From contig NCSJ02000014.1 in NCBI GenBank assembly GCA_002812745.2, positions 124,001 to 188,000 of the forward strand: a DNA stretch of 64,000 bases, in the 5' to 3' direction. The DNA comes from Scytalidium lignicola (taxonomy: Eukaryota > Ascomycota > Leotiomycetes). The position numbers and the translations under genes are program-made. This document shows positions 44,940 to 55,729 of this stretch, one piece after another; positions within the stretch are counted from its first letter, which is position 1, and the number at the start of each line of letters is the position of its first letter. The notes beneath the pieces are model-generated. The model was not told the DNA's origin, did no database searches, and saw nothing but the letters and a program-made list of their open reading frames with translations.

Positions 44940-45686
44940 CTAGATAAACATATCATCTAGAGCATCTAGTCCCCAAGGATCCCAAGACGCAGTAGAAGAG
45001 GTTTGTGAAGAGTATATGGACTCCATTTCGCCAAACTCTCTATATTCAGTCCCCGTCAACTCCTGCCTAGTCCACCTCTCCAGGGAATGACGCATAAGCC
45101 TTTGCGTCGTCTCCCACCTATTCCCCGCGTCCTCTTTCGCAACAAGAAGTCTCTCTTCCAATTCTTGCTTGCAGATCTCATGGCATCGATTCATTTTCTT
45201 CAGTAAGTTGTTGAACCCTTCCTCATGTTGCATTCGACATGCTGAAGCAAGCTGAGCTTCAACGACCTCGGTCTGGATTGTCCAAAAGGAGATTATCTTC
45301 TCAATATCGTCTTCAGTTGCTCGAAATAGGGATTTCATCAATCTCCCCCCGTAGTCAAATACCTTCTTTATTCTAGAGACCTCGCTCTCTAACTGCCAGA
45401 TATGAAGTCTCTCCAGCTGATTTAATTTCTCCTGATACTCTTCAACTAGTCTCGAGAAGTTTCTCCCCATCGTATTCTTTATTTCTTCGAAAGCTGTGTT
45501 CGATTCAACACTAAACTCTTCAAACATCACCCTAAATCTCTGGCATTGAAAGCAAAGTTCTGTAACTGAGTGTTCAGGGCAGGGAATTGTATCTTCTGCT
45601 TTAGAGTGGGTTTGTGCATCGCAGTTCTTGATGTAATGCGTGACAATATGGCCACAAGTAAACATTCTCAGAGATCGGACACACAT
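44940..45686 (-). CDS. Cys/His-patterned protein A with coiled coil, 248 aa
   Basis: Single exon. The first 48 residues carry C2, C11-G-H13, C22, C36, H39 and C45-x2-C48, a layout that suits two zinc sites. This is followed by a long helical, charged region (about residues 55-210) with coiled-coil character (VEEYQEKLNQLERLHIWQLE) and an acidic end (WGLDALDDMFI). Two smaller genes to its right, in the same direction, show the same spacing of Cys and His, so the three look like relatives. No catalytic residues seen and no signal peptide. I know of similarly starting short proteins (MCFY...) in many filamentous fungi, without assigned function. Confidence 0.7.
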   Translation of the reverse strand: MCVRSLRMFTCGHIVTHYIKNCDAQTHSKAEDTIPCPEHSVTELCFQCQRFRVMFEEFSVESNTAFEEIKNTMGRNFSRLVEEYQEKLNQLERLHIWQLESEVSRIKKVFDYGGRLMKSLFRATEDDIEKIISFWTIQTEVVEAQLASACRMQHEEGFNNLLKKMNRCHEICKQELEERLLVAKEDAGNRWETTQRLMRHSLERWTRQELTGTEYREFGEMESIYSSQTSSTASWDPWGLDALDDMFI

Positions 45687-46074
45687 TGTAAGTGTAGAAG
45701 CATGCAGGGTAGTGACTGCAGCGTGTTGGGCTAGTTTCGGTGCAGTTGTTAGTAAACTGGTATTAAAGTTAAGGACAGTTACAGCAGGAAGTTTCCTGCC
45801 AAAGTCCCAAAATATGAACTTACTTATTGCATGATAAATTCAATAAAATGTATCGGTGACTTCGTGGCTTTGAATGTTGACGGATGTCAGGGTTTGGTGT
45901 GGCAGTCTCCGCCTTACTGCTGAAGTTGCAACGCAGTGGATTTCCCCCAACTATTTCAAGGCTATGAATACAACAATACAAGCAGTGTATTATATCTTAA
46001 TTACTTTATCTAGTCCCTTGTATTTATATTTTTATTGGCAAGAAGCTATTAAAGAAAAATGAGACGGAACAAGA
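45687..46074. other. Spacer between Cys/His genes A and B
   Basis: AT-rich, 388 bp, no gene; probably includes promoter of gene A. Confidence 0.5.
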
Positions 46075-46323
46075 TTAATTCTTCTTCTCCGTACGAGGGA
46101 CATAGAAGTAAGGATCATTGTCTTGATCATCTTGTGCCAATCCTTGATTTCTCAGATTCCTCCTAATGTTGAATTCCTCACATTCAGCACACTCATAATC
46201 TCTCTCTTCCCTTTCTGAATGAAGGTTCTGTCCAGTACATAGTACAGGATTGTTGTATTTGCAGCATTTTCTGATCATAAGCCTGTGACGGCATTCATAA
46301 ATGAAAACAACCACGTTGCACAT
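46075..46323 (-). CDS. Cys/His-patterned protein B, 82 aa
   Basis: Single exon from the ATG at 46323 (the frame is open a little further but without an ATG). It begins MCNVVVFIYECRHRLMIRKC and has C2, C11-x-H13, C20, C21, C29, H35 and C45-x2-C48. C2, C11, H13, C45 and C48 fall at exactly the same positions as in protein A. After that comes a short charged tail (EEFNIRRNLRNQGLAQ). It lacks the coiled coil of A. Function unknown; zinc binding is inferred from the residue pattern. Confidence 0.6.
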   Translation of the reverse strand: MCNVVVFIYECRHRLMIRKCCKYNNPVLCTGQNLHSEREERDYECAECEEFNIRRNLRNQGLAQDDQDNDPYFYVPRTEKKN

Positions 46324-46654
46324 CTTAAGTTCCAACCTTTCTTCTGCTGGATCTAGTTTGTACAATGGTTGTGAAGCCTCTCGGCAATGTTGGTACTCAA
46401 GAGATTATTGTTGAATGGTGAGGTTGGACAGAGAAGTAGTAACGGTGTCAGCAGTTGCCTGCTTTCCAGGTGGTTAATATTAAGGTAAAAGGTTTCAAAC
46501 CAGAAGATCAAAGATGAAGTATCAGTTAGAGGCGCCAAAAGAAGAGTGATGGTGGATAAGGTTTGAACTTTCCGAATAGAGAATGAAGATGAACAAGCTG
46601 AAGGTACATGATTCACAGAGGTAGGAATATATAAAACATCAGATAAAGGTTTGT
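46324..46654. other. Spacer between Cys/His genes B and C
   Basis: 331 bp, AT-rich. A minus ORF here looks non-coding. Confidence 0.5.
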
Positions 46655-47128
46655 TCAACTTACTGGGTGATCATCTATTTCCATTTCATCAAGTAGAGGT
46701 CCAGAATCATCACTAAGACAATATGCTATACTATAAGTCAGAACGTAGTCGTCGTTAATTAGGACTAGGAGTAACTCACCAATTGCTTCTTCGAACTCCT
46801 GCATTTCACGAGTCCATATACGATCAAACTCGTCTTTCTCTGTCTGGTACTGGACTTGAAGAGACTGTAGATCAAACAACTGTTGTTGTCGACGTTCTTC
46901 GTCTTCCCGTCTATACTCGTCCCAAACGCATACCTCGCAGCAGCCGTCAAAATTCCTATAGAAGACCGTCTGATGCTCTTCAGGACAATAGTATTCACTT
47001 TCGAGTTCGCAACCGACGATCTCCAAACCTAAGTTCGTTTATTGAGCGAAACTGCTCAGTTTTCAGAACTGGGATGACTTACGTTCGTGACCACAGACGT
47101 CAAAAGTTGTATGGTGGAAGTAGCACAT
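46655..47128 (-). CDS. Cys/His-patterned protein C, 121 aa
   Basis: Exons from the start: 47083-47128, 46780-47028 and 46655-46725. The first intron (54 nt) splits the Cys/His region; spliced it reads MCYFHHTTFDVCGHERLEIV and shows C2, C12-G-H14, C22, C30, H34, C45, C46 and C49. A charged helix follows (DEYRREDEERRQQQLFDLQS). The second intron ends at the second of two close TATAG acceptors, since the first gives an immediate stop. The end is acidic (DEMEIDDHPVS); a GTAAGT overlaps the stop, so a further exon cannot be excluded. Same orientation and pattern as A and B. Confidence 0.62.
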
Positions 47129-48725
47129 GGTGAAGTGATTTTGATGAATTTAAAGCTCAAGGTTTGAGGTATGGAGTGCAATTGAAGTGGATGGAATTGT
47201 GGAAGATATAAATTACAAGTCAAAGCTGAGGAAGTTGGAATTTGTTGAAGACATAGTACATCGGAGAAGCTTCGTCCCCAGCCACTTGCTTTTCCTCCTA
47301 TTATTCTATTTTACAATAAATTGAGCATATTTGCTTTACTTGATATTTTCAGCTTCTCGTTGCCGAATTCTTTCTCGTTCTCCGAATCTCCTTTCTCGCT
47401 ACTACTACAACCATCTACCCCCTATTTCCGTTTTTCGTTTTAGTGAGAATTAACGCTAGATTTTTAAAGCTTACTGGTAAAGTCTATTTATGAGNAAGTT
47501 GTACGCACAGTTAGTCTAAGTTAACCTAACCCCTATACCCAAGCAGATGTAGGTAGGCCACTTGGTAGAATTAGAAATTCAACTAAATATCTATGCCTCC
47601 ATCCACCGTATACTTACAGGAAATATTGATGGAGATGATTACGTCTACGTGTAATGACTGCATATACTAATCGTATAGAAAAGGGTGCGTTCAACACGAT
47701 GAAAAGGGGGAATGGCTAAGCGATTTAGATAAAACATAATCATCAGCAAGGCGCCTACATCTTTCTAAATATCTAAGTCAACCNAAAAAAAGTAAAACAA
47801 AATAGAAAGAAAAGTTGTTGTGTGATTTCTTTTACCGTTGAGTAATGCTGAAAACAGTCTTTGTGCTTGACTTTCTAAGTATACTGCACGATATCGTTGA
47901 AGAGCTGCTTCTGTCAACACCAATAGCTCTTTACACTTGCCACATTTCCTGTCTGCTCAGATAGTTTGAAAGAAAGAGGGAGAAAGAAATAAAGCAAGGA
48001 TTGGAATGGAAAAGCTATAGGTCTTTCAGCTATTATGGAGCACTAGAGAAAATCTAGTCGAAACAAATCTTTAACCCAAAGTGAGGCTCTTATGACAAGG
48101 TGAATTAGGAATGGGAGTGCTCACTATATTCATTACACTGTGCCACCCGCTATCTGGTTTTGAGTAACTGACATTGGTATATTTGAGGTTATGTCCTTTA
48201 GGTGGAAAAGGTTAGATACGCGTCCTCATGTAGAAAGGGGTTAATAAATTGAACGAGCATCCTCAGGCACATGACGTTTTCACTTTACGGCGGAAATATT
48301 AAGCCTAGATTACTCTCATTATAGTTCGTCAAACACCAAACTATGCAAGATGTGCTCGGATGTTAAACTTCATTCTTCTGGTGGGGGCTAAATCTTTAGG
48401 ACTAGCTCGATGTAGCATTGACGACAGGTCATATGAGTAAGTTACTATATGTAAACTGGTTGCAAGAAAGTTTCAATAATGCAATTTTAATATGCAAATC
48501 CTGACACACGCTCTTTTTCAAAATTCAAATCCCATTCTCCGACAAGTAGGGGAGTTTTTCAATGCTATTTTTACTCCTCATAGCGCCTTTCCTGCAATCC
48601 CGAACACCATCGCTTATGAAAATAAAATCGTGCTACACATCATTCCCCTTCCGATGATCATTGGTCTTCAAAGAAGCGCAAAGTTATTGAATCTAGTTCT
48701 AGAATCACCAGCGTGAGGCACACCT
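47129..48725. other. 1.6 kb AT-rich spacer
   Basis: Between Cys/His gene C and dug3. Ambiguous bases at 47495 and 47784 beside homopolymers. No gene found; an ORF at 48492-48716 (+) looks spurious. Confidence 0.5.
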
Positions 48726-50008
48726 CTATCTCACCTCCATCAGCGTCTGATCCGCCAAAAGAGCAGGCGAGGCAAGCGGAGAGTGCTCATGAAGGTTTAG
48801 GCTTTTTGCCAAACTCTCATGCAAGAGAGTAGGAGCTGAAAGCTTCTTGCGATCATTATTAACTGCTCCAGGAGTACTAGCTGGGCTACTCGATCGCGGA
48901 GTCCCCTTTTCGTTTGCGATAAGGCCCTTGTCATGAACGAATTTAGAGGAACGAAGGTGATAGGGATTATAGCTGTAATACTCGTCGATGATTGGGTGGA
49001 CCATAACGGTTTGCCTGTGAATAGTGAGGATGGAGTTTGTCGGCACTGTTACCCAGCTTTCCCGTTCGAAGGTCAGTGGCTCGCTGGCTACGAGGACGAT
49101 ATCGGCTCCTTTATCGCGACGGTCCATTTGGAATTCGCCCTTCCTGCTCCTATCTTCCCAAGCAGTACCGGAAGAATAGTATAAGCTCGCGGCCTCATCT
49201 GTCTTGCTGCTAACATACCGGGTGCAAATCACACTGTGTCCATCCGTCACAGCAAAGTTTAGGAGACTTCGAGTATCTAGATTCTCCTCCTGAACAACGC
49301 TTTGAGGAATCTCCGCGATGAAGTCGTTTATTTGCTTGATGGTCTTCAACATCGCTTGCCGCAGCACGGTTGGGCCAAACCCATTTGGAGGCGGAGAGCT
49401 TGGGTTGTGACCCATACGCTCAAGAGTATCTAGGTATAGGGCAAAAGCCCATTCGCTATCCGTCCCTCCGTGTACGCCGAGATACCATTTGTCTGCCAGT
49501 TGTGCACCTAGACGACGTTTGATGTATTTCCAACCTCCCAAACCACCGTTATGCATCCACATCAGACTGCCATGTGTGAACGGGTGGCAGTTATCCTCGC
49601 TGAGAGAGCCTTCTGTAGTGGCACGGACATGGGCGAATATGAGCGACGAGGCGGTCTTTGAAGCTATTCGTTGAAGATTCGTGCAGTTCCAGGCAGGAGT
49701 AGTAGAGGTAAATACACAAGGGTCAGGGCCAAGTTTGGGGTCCGTATAGTATCCAATACCAAACCCATCTCCTATAAATATTGTTAGCTTTTGAGGAGTA
49801 ACAGCGGTAAGTGGCAAATACCATTGTGAGGTCTCCGCATATCCAGGCGCAGACGGGAGTCGAAGGACTGTGTGAGGATGGAATGCGAAGGATCTAAAAT
49901 TAACTTCGAAAGCAGGATCTCATCGCTGCCCTTATAAACCTGTGTATGGTCAATATTTACGATCTCGACGAAGGTGTCCTCATATGCTCTCACCAAGAAC
50001 CGACACAT
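48726..50008 (-). CDS. dug3: Glutathione-degradation amidotransferase Dug3, 392 aa
   Basis: Class II glutamine-amidotransferase fold; with Dug2 it forms the cytosolic complex that removes gamma-glutamyl from glutathione. Exons 49994-50008 (15 nt), 49822-49939 and 48726-49771. Splicing gives MCRFLVYKGSDEILLSKL: Cys2 becomes the N-terminal nucleophile after Met removal. The 54-nt first intron is in frame without a stop, so a naive reading inserts 18 residues after MCRFL. Further signatures are RPHNGDGFGIGYYTD, IFAHVRATTEGSLSEDNCHP, SLMWMHNGGLGGW and HGGTDSEWAFALYLD. The C-terminal ~60 residues are Ser/Pro-rich and variable. It diverges from mgm1. Confidence 0.92.
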
Positions 50009-50639
50009 TTTCCTAAGTCAGCTGTTATAANTTTTTTATTTCGTTCCTAGTTATTAATCTAAAGTGTCTTGTTGACTAAAATTAAATAGAAATCAACAGG
50101 ATTTTATAGCAGGTCGTGTTGAAAAAGCAACTGGAGTGTCGCATTGACTCAGACATTGGCAGGTACGCTGGCTCGCTCCTCGCGAGGCTGAACCGACTGG
50201 ATTGCGCAATTTTTCGGTCCTGAAAGATGCCGCTCAAAGAAGGTGGCACCATAGATCCATGATATTTGACCGGGACAAAGGTAAAGCGAGCATAGTTATC
50301 AACGGATGCAAAGAAATTAGAGCGAATAAATGAATGAATGTTTTGAATGCCTAATGATCTCAATGTATGTAATGTCCTCGAGGCTACGAATTCATTCCTG
50401 AGCTCCCGTTAGATGGGGCCAACTCCGTCATAGGCGGCTGGTGCGCCACATACTGTACCTAGCCACAACAGCCACAGTTGCGGTAGCCACGCCACTTCGC
50501 ATCTCTTCATCCCCGTTATCAAACATGACAGAATCCACAACTATACAACGAGTTTCCAAGCATCGAATTCACGCAAGCAAGCCATCCCTATGACTCCAGG
50601 TTATTTGGATATAACAACAAATCCTCACGACTGGTGAGG
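50009..50639. promoter_or_regulatory. Divergent promoter region, dug3 / mgm1
   Basis: 631 bp between the two starts, with an ambiguous base at 50031. No convincing gene. Confidence 0.5.
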
Positions 50640-53531
50640 ATGAGCGGTAGACTCTTGACCGCCAGGCTTCTGCCTTTGGCGCGAAGGGTCTCGATACAAA
50701 CAGTCCGTCGAATTCACCAACCTGTGAACCCAGGTGCTAGTGGGCTGCTCAGGACAGATTCAGCTGTACGCATTGCACGTCAACGAATATGGCCCACAGG
50801 ATACACGCCGTTTTCTAACGCAGTAGCTGTTCGAAACGCCTCCTTCGTTCGAATCCTCCCAAAGCTTTTTCTTAAATTCGCACGGATTCCAGCTTTGTTT
50901 GCAGGCGCCACGGTATCTGGGCTGGTTTATATACAATATCAAGCTACGCGTATGTGACCAAGTATTACTACAAAAGCAAAGACATTCGCTGATCATGTGT
51001 AATTACAGAGGCTGGAAACTATGCAATTGAAGTCTTCAATACCGCAACTGGGAAAGTATCTACGATTGCGGGGGGGCTATTCGGCGGCGCTGTAGATATT
51101 GCAGATCAGACACGGCGAGGGTGGAATAATACCAAAGAGAAAGTTGAGCTACCAGAATGGGTGCAAAAGATCCTACGAATTCATGAAGAGATCGGTGAAG
51201 GTTCCGGTAGGAATGGAGGTGAGGGTCCAGGAGGAGAGCCCCCGAAACAAAGCCGAGTGGGAGCTGCCGCTATGGCAAGTGGATCTGCAGCTGCATATGG
51301 ATATGATAAATCGGATGAAGATCCAAGAAGTGATGAAGAAGCTGCCCGGGATGACCAAATGATGGTCCTCACAAAGAAGATGATTGAGATCAGAAGCATT
51401 TTACAGACGGTTGGACAATCGAATGCCTTGACCTTGCCATCGATTGTTGTCATTGGCTCTCAGTCATCTGGGAAAAGCTCCGTTCTAGAGGCGATAGTTG
51501 GCCACGAATTCTTGCCCAAAGGTTCTAATATGGTCACTCGCAGGCCTATTGAGCTTACCCTTGTCAACACTCCCGATAGTCAAGCAGAATATGGCGAATT
51601 CCCTGCCCTTGGACTAGGAAAGATTACCGATTTTTCTCATATTCAGCGAACTTTAACAGAGCTCAATCTCGCCGTGCCAGACGATCAATGCGTGTCTGAT
51701 GATCCAATTCAGTTGACAATATCATCGCCTCATGTTCCAGATTTATCACTAATTGACTTACCTGGATATATTCAAGTTGTTGGAAAGAACCAGCCGTTGG
51801 AATTGAAACACAAGATTGCGGACCTCTGTGACAAATATATCCAACCACCCAATGTAATTCTCGCCATTTCTGCAGCAGATGTTGATCTTGCGAATTCCAC
51901 CGCTCTTAGGTCAAGTCGGAGAGTGGATCCTAGGGGAGAAAGAACCATTGGAGTAGTTACGAAAATGGATCTTGTAGACCCGGTTCGAGGAGCTTCTATT
52001 CTCAGAGATAGGAACTACCCGTTGCGGCTTGGCTATGTTGGCGTAATACCACGAGTTCCTCCGCAATCAACGTCGTTGTTTAAGAAAGGGAGCGTGCGTA
52101 TTGCATCAACGATCTCAAAAAACGAGCATGCTTATTTCTCCGCACATCCCGTTGAGTTTGGTCCAGATGCCGGTTTAAGTGTAGGAACTACGACTCTCCG
52201 AAAGAAGCTTATGCAAGTTCTCGAACAGACTATGGCAGCAAGTCTACAGAGCACTGGAGAGGCAATTCAGCAAGAACTTGAAGAGGCAACATATGAGTTC
52301 AAAGTGCAATATAATGATCGCCCCTTGTCCGCAGAGACCTACCTAGCTGAAAGCTTGGATGCCTTCAAACATTCCTTTAAGGAGTTTGCTATCAACTTTG
52401 GCCGACCTCAAGTTCGTGAGCTGCTAAAAGAGCAACTGGATCAACGAGTTCTTGACATCTTAGCAGCTCGTTACTGGAATAAGCCAATTTCAGATCTCTC
52501 TCCGGCCCATGTCGAGCCAGACCCACTGTCAGATCTTCCCAATGCTGATCCGGAATCTTTGTACTGGCACCGCAAATTAGATGCGTCTACATCTGCTTTG
52601 ACAAAACTTGGTATTGGTCGACTGGCGACTACTGTGGTTGCAAATGCTATCCAAGCTAACATTGACCGACTAATCTCCCAATCAACATTTGCCACCCATC
52701 CTTTTGCACGACAGGCCATATCTGAGGCAGCATCAGGCATCTTGAATGAGCGATTTTACAGTACGAGCGACCAAGTTGAGAATTGCATCAAGCCGTATAA
52801 GTTTGAAATTGATGTCGAGGAGGGCGAATGGGGTAGAGGTCGAGAGAATGTAGCTGGGGTTCTGAAGAATGAGCTAAAAGCTTGCGAAGATGCTGTGAAA
52901 AGAGTTGAGGATCAAGTTGGTGGTCGCAGGAAACTAAAGGATGTGATAGCATTTGTAAATCGTGCACGAAGCGGAGATATAAGTTTAGAGGGCGATAGTT
53001 CCGCCGGAGCCGGAGGATTCAGCTCTGCTTTATTACAGAAAGGTAAGCTTCTTCTTCAAGGAAGTGAATCTAACGAAAACTAACGCAAATGTAGGTAGAG
53101 AAGCAGTGTTCCTTCAAGATCGAGCATCAATCCTTAAGATGCGACTGATGGCAGTAAAGTCTAAACAATGCGCCAACCTCAAAAACAAATACTACTGTCC
53201 CGAAGTTTTCCTTGATGTAGTGTCCACGAAACTTACCCAAACCGCTGTACTCTTTCTCAATGTTGAATTACTATCGGAGTTCTACTATAACTTTCCGAGG
53301 GAACTGGATATGAGACTAGGTAGAGGATTAACTACGGATGAAGTTGAACGATTCGCAAAGGAGGATCCCAAGGTCAAGGCGCATTTGGAGGTTATCAGGA
53401 GGAAGGAGTTATTAGAATTGGCACTTGAGAAAATGGAGGGTTTGAAATCCTTGGAAATTCAAGGGAAAAATCGAAGGACAGCTTCGGACGTGAGGAAGAA
53501 GGAAAAGGGGAGAGGATGGTCATTATTCTAA
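50640..53531 (+). CDS. mgm1: Mitochondrial dynamin-like GTPase Mgm1 (OPA1-type), 926 aa
   Basis: Inner-membrane fusion and cristae-shaping GTPase. Exons 50640-50949, 51009-53042 and 53095-53531. The N-terminus is Arg-rich without acidic residues (MSGRLLTARLLPLARRVS), a matrix-targeting sequence, followed by a hydrophobic segment (RIPALFAGATVSGLVYIQY). The GTPase domain has GSQSSGKSSVLEAIVG (about residue 252), the VTRRPIEL switch, DLPGY (about 352) and TKMDLVD (about 420). The middle and effector regions follow to about residue 915 (KNKYYCPEVFLDVVSTKLTQ). Family members are processed by a rhomboid protease into long and short forms; the region after the membrane segment is Gly-rich here. The intron in codon 104 joins QATR-type residues to QAGNYAIEVFN. 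Confidence 0.93.
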
Positions 53532-53783
53532 GAGAAAAAGCTAATGAGTTTTTTTTGTTGTAACAGGTATGGATGGAGTTGGGGTCGCGTATGAGAATTC
53601 TTGATATCACAATATCCCCTCATTTGTTATTCCTAGATTTTTACGCTTTGCAGCTAGTATATATGATGTATGATGCCAAAAAGGCTCTCATTTCAGACCG
53701 ATTAACACCTATACAATGGTTCCCGCTAAATGAGTCACCAGCTCAGAAACAATATAGTACAAAGAGATACTCAAACTATTAAT

Positions 53784-55290
53784 TTAATTTCCATCAACCG
53801 TGAACTGTGTCGTTACTTCCCACTTCATGCTCTCTCCCTTCCCATATCCACCTCCTAATCGATTCTTCACCAAAAGGTTAATCCTCTCCCTTAGCTTTGA
53901 TAAGGCACTGTCATCAACACCCTTAACCCGAAGCTTGAGATTTGCCATGCAAAGCCCATAATGAGCCTGCCAGAATCTTGCCTCTTCCACAGCTGTAATT
54001 GATGGGTCACTTTCTATCTCATACATCACTTCAGGTACTCCTTTGCCAGAGTAGCTCATCAAAAGCATCAAGCCTTGAACGATAGCAAGTCGCACTCCTA
54101 ACACGAACATTGAGATGGCAATGATCGAGCAGAGGAGACGGTCCATCCAGACGTAATAAGTTATTGACAACAACGGAAGGACAAGCATTATGAAAGAGCA
54201 CGAAAGCGTCAAGAAGTGAGACGGGTTGGAGAGAAGGGACGGAAGAGAAGAGATGTATGCAAAACGCATAGCTTTGCCTATTCGAGCGTGGTTTTTTAGG
54301 CCAATTGCTGAGACAAGCGTGGCAATGATGGACAGGAGAGCTGCTGAGTCAACAGAGCCAAAAGACACACGCTGATGGACATGGGGATGGTGCGGGGTGT
54401 GAGAACCTAAGGATTCCAGGACGTGTTTGAGGTTATGGGAAATTAGATCGAACCCCATGAATACAAGAAAGACAGACATGGCGAATCCAGCGAGGACTTC
54501 TGCTCGTTCAAGACTGCTTGCAAGTTAGCGATCCAGCGTTGTACGGATAAGAAAACCCGCTCTACATACCCGAAAGGATGTCTTATACTTGACCGTTTCC
54601 AGACCTCAAAATTGCAAAACACATCTACTCCAACACATATACTGGCACTAACTGCATCGAAAAAGACAAGATGGGACAAAGCAGTCAAGGCCAAGGAACC
54701 CTGCGAGCTATATACTACGAACGCTGCTACCAAAGCATGGCAGAGACACCACACTGTTCTCGTAGTTTGTTCTGGTGACATACTTTTCCATGCCTCCTTA
54801 AATGTTGGGATAGGAAGAGACGCGGGTAATGCAAGAGGGGGTCGTGGAGGAGGTTCGAGGAAGATTTGATGCTGAGCAGAAACACTACTGTGCTTATATC
54901 TGTGACCTCTTCGCTGGCCTACGTTCTGTGCCCCGTTAGCTATGCCTAGCGGCACAAAATATTGAGTATAACGCATACCGATTTGCCAACTGGACCCGCT
55001 ACATAAGTCTCAGTTTTGAAGTTGAATGGGTTTCGTGGAGGAGCGCTGAAGCTTCCCTCACTATTGACATTCCCTGGAAATGGCATCCCCGACGACATCG
55101 AACCAAATCGACCGGGAAAAACATCCATCGTTGGCGACAATGCATTTGGATCATAGTTGACGGCGGAATTAGTCTCCAGATTTGCTCTATTGTTCCCAAA
55201 TCCAGCTCCTGATGGCTCTAGTTCCTCAGTAGATGGTGTAGGAGGGGTTGGAGTGCGCGGCGGTGCAGGAATGGGCAGGCTCGAAGCCAT
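53784..55290 (-). CDS. zrg17: Zrg17-type CDF zinc transporter subunit, 465 aa
   Basis: Cation diffusion facilitator; Zrg17 in yeast partners Msc2 to supply zinc to the ER. Exons 54979-55290, 54570-54925 and 53784-54513, introns 53 and 56 nt. An N-terminal ~150-residue Pro/Ser-rich cytosolic region comes first. Then six hydrophobic segments follow, with conserved ALTALSHLVFFDAVSASICV, EVWKRSSIRHPFGLERAEVL and GFAMSVFLVFMGFDLISHNL. The C-terminal cytosolic alpha/beta domain ends in KWEVTTQFTVDGN. In the second helix, ordinary CDF proteins have HxxxD; here it is LSHLVFFDAVS, with one His and one Asp. Zrg17 members often have degenerate zinc sites and act as partner subunits. The intron at HPFG/LERAEVL is secured by the conserved motif. 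Confidence 0.87.
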
Positions 55291-55729
55291 CTTGCTGCCT
55301 CTATGTAACTCGAATGATCATGAGAAATTGATATGACAAAATACAAGCCACAACACAGTTATACGCAGATCAGAGCGTAGTCATCAAAGAAGACAGTTCG
55401 CAGATGACGAAGGTTGTCTGCAGCGGCTATTGCCGCGATTGCCCGATTTGGAAGAGACGCGAGGCGAACCGCGACTTGGGTGTAGAAGTGTCACCAGTTT
55501 CATACAGCATCCTCAACTCTCGCGTGAATCCTATTTTATATCAGCATTTATACTTGGTCTAACCAGAAGAATCGCCTCAGAAAAGATATTTTATAATCGC
55601 TCACAGATCTCTCAAAGATTAGCGTCTGCTTGCCAATTCTGACACGATTTCCCCCTTCATCATTCAGTAATCCAACGTGGCCTAATAGTTTCAATGATGG
55701 CCCCTTTCTTATGATATAGCATCACAAAT
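55291..55729. promoter_or_regulatory. Divergent promoter region, zrg17 / membrane protein
   Basis: 439 bp between divergent starts. Nothing else recognised. Confidence 0.5.
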
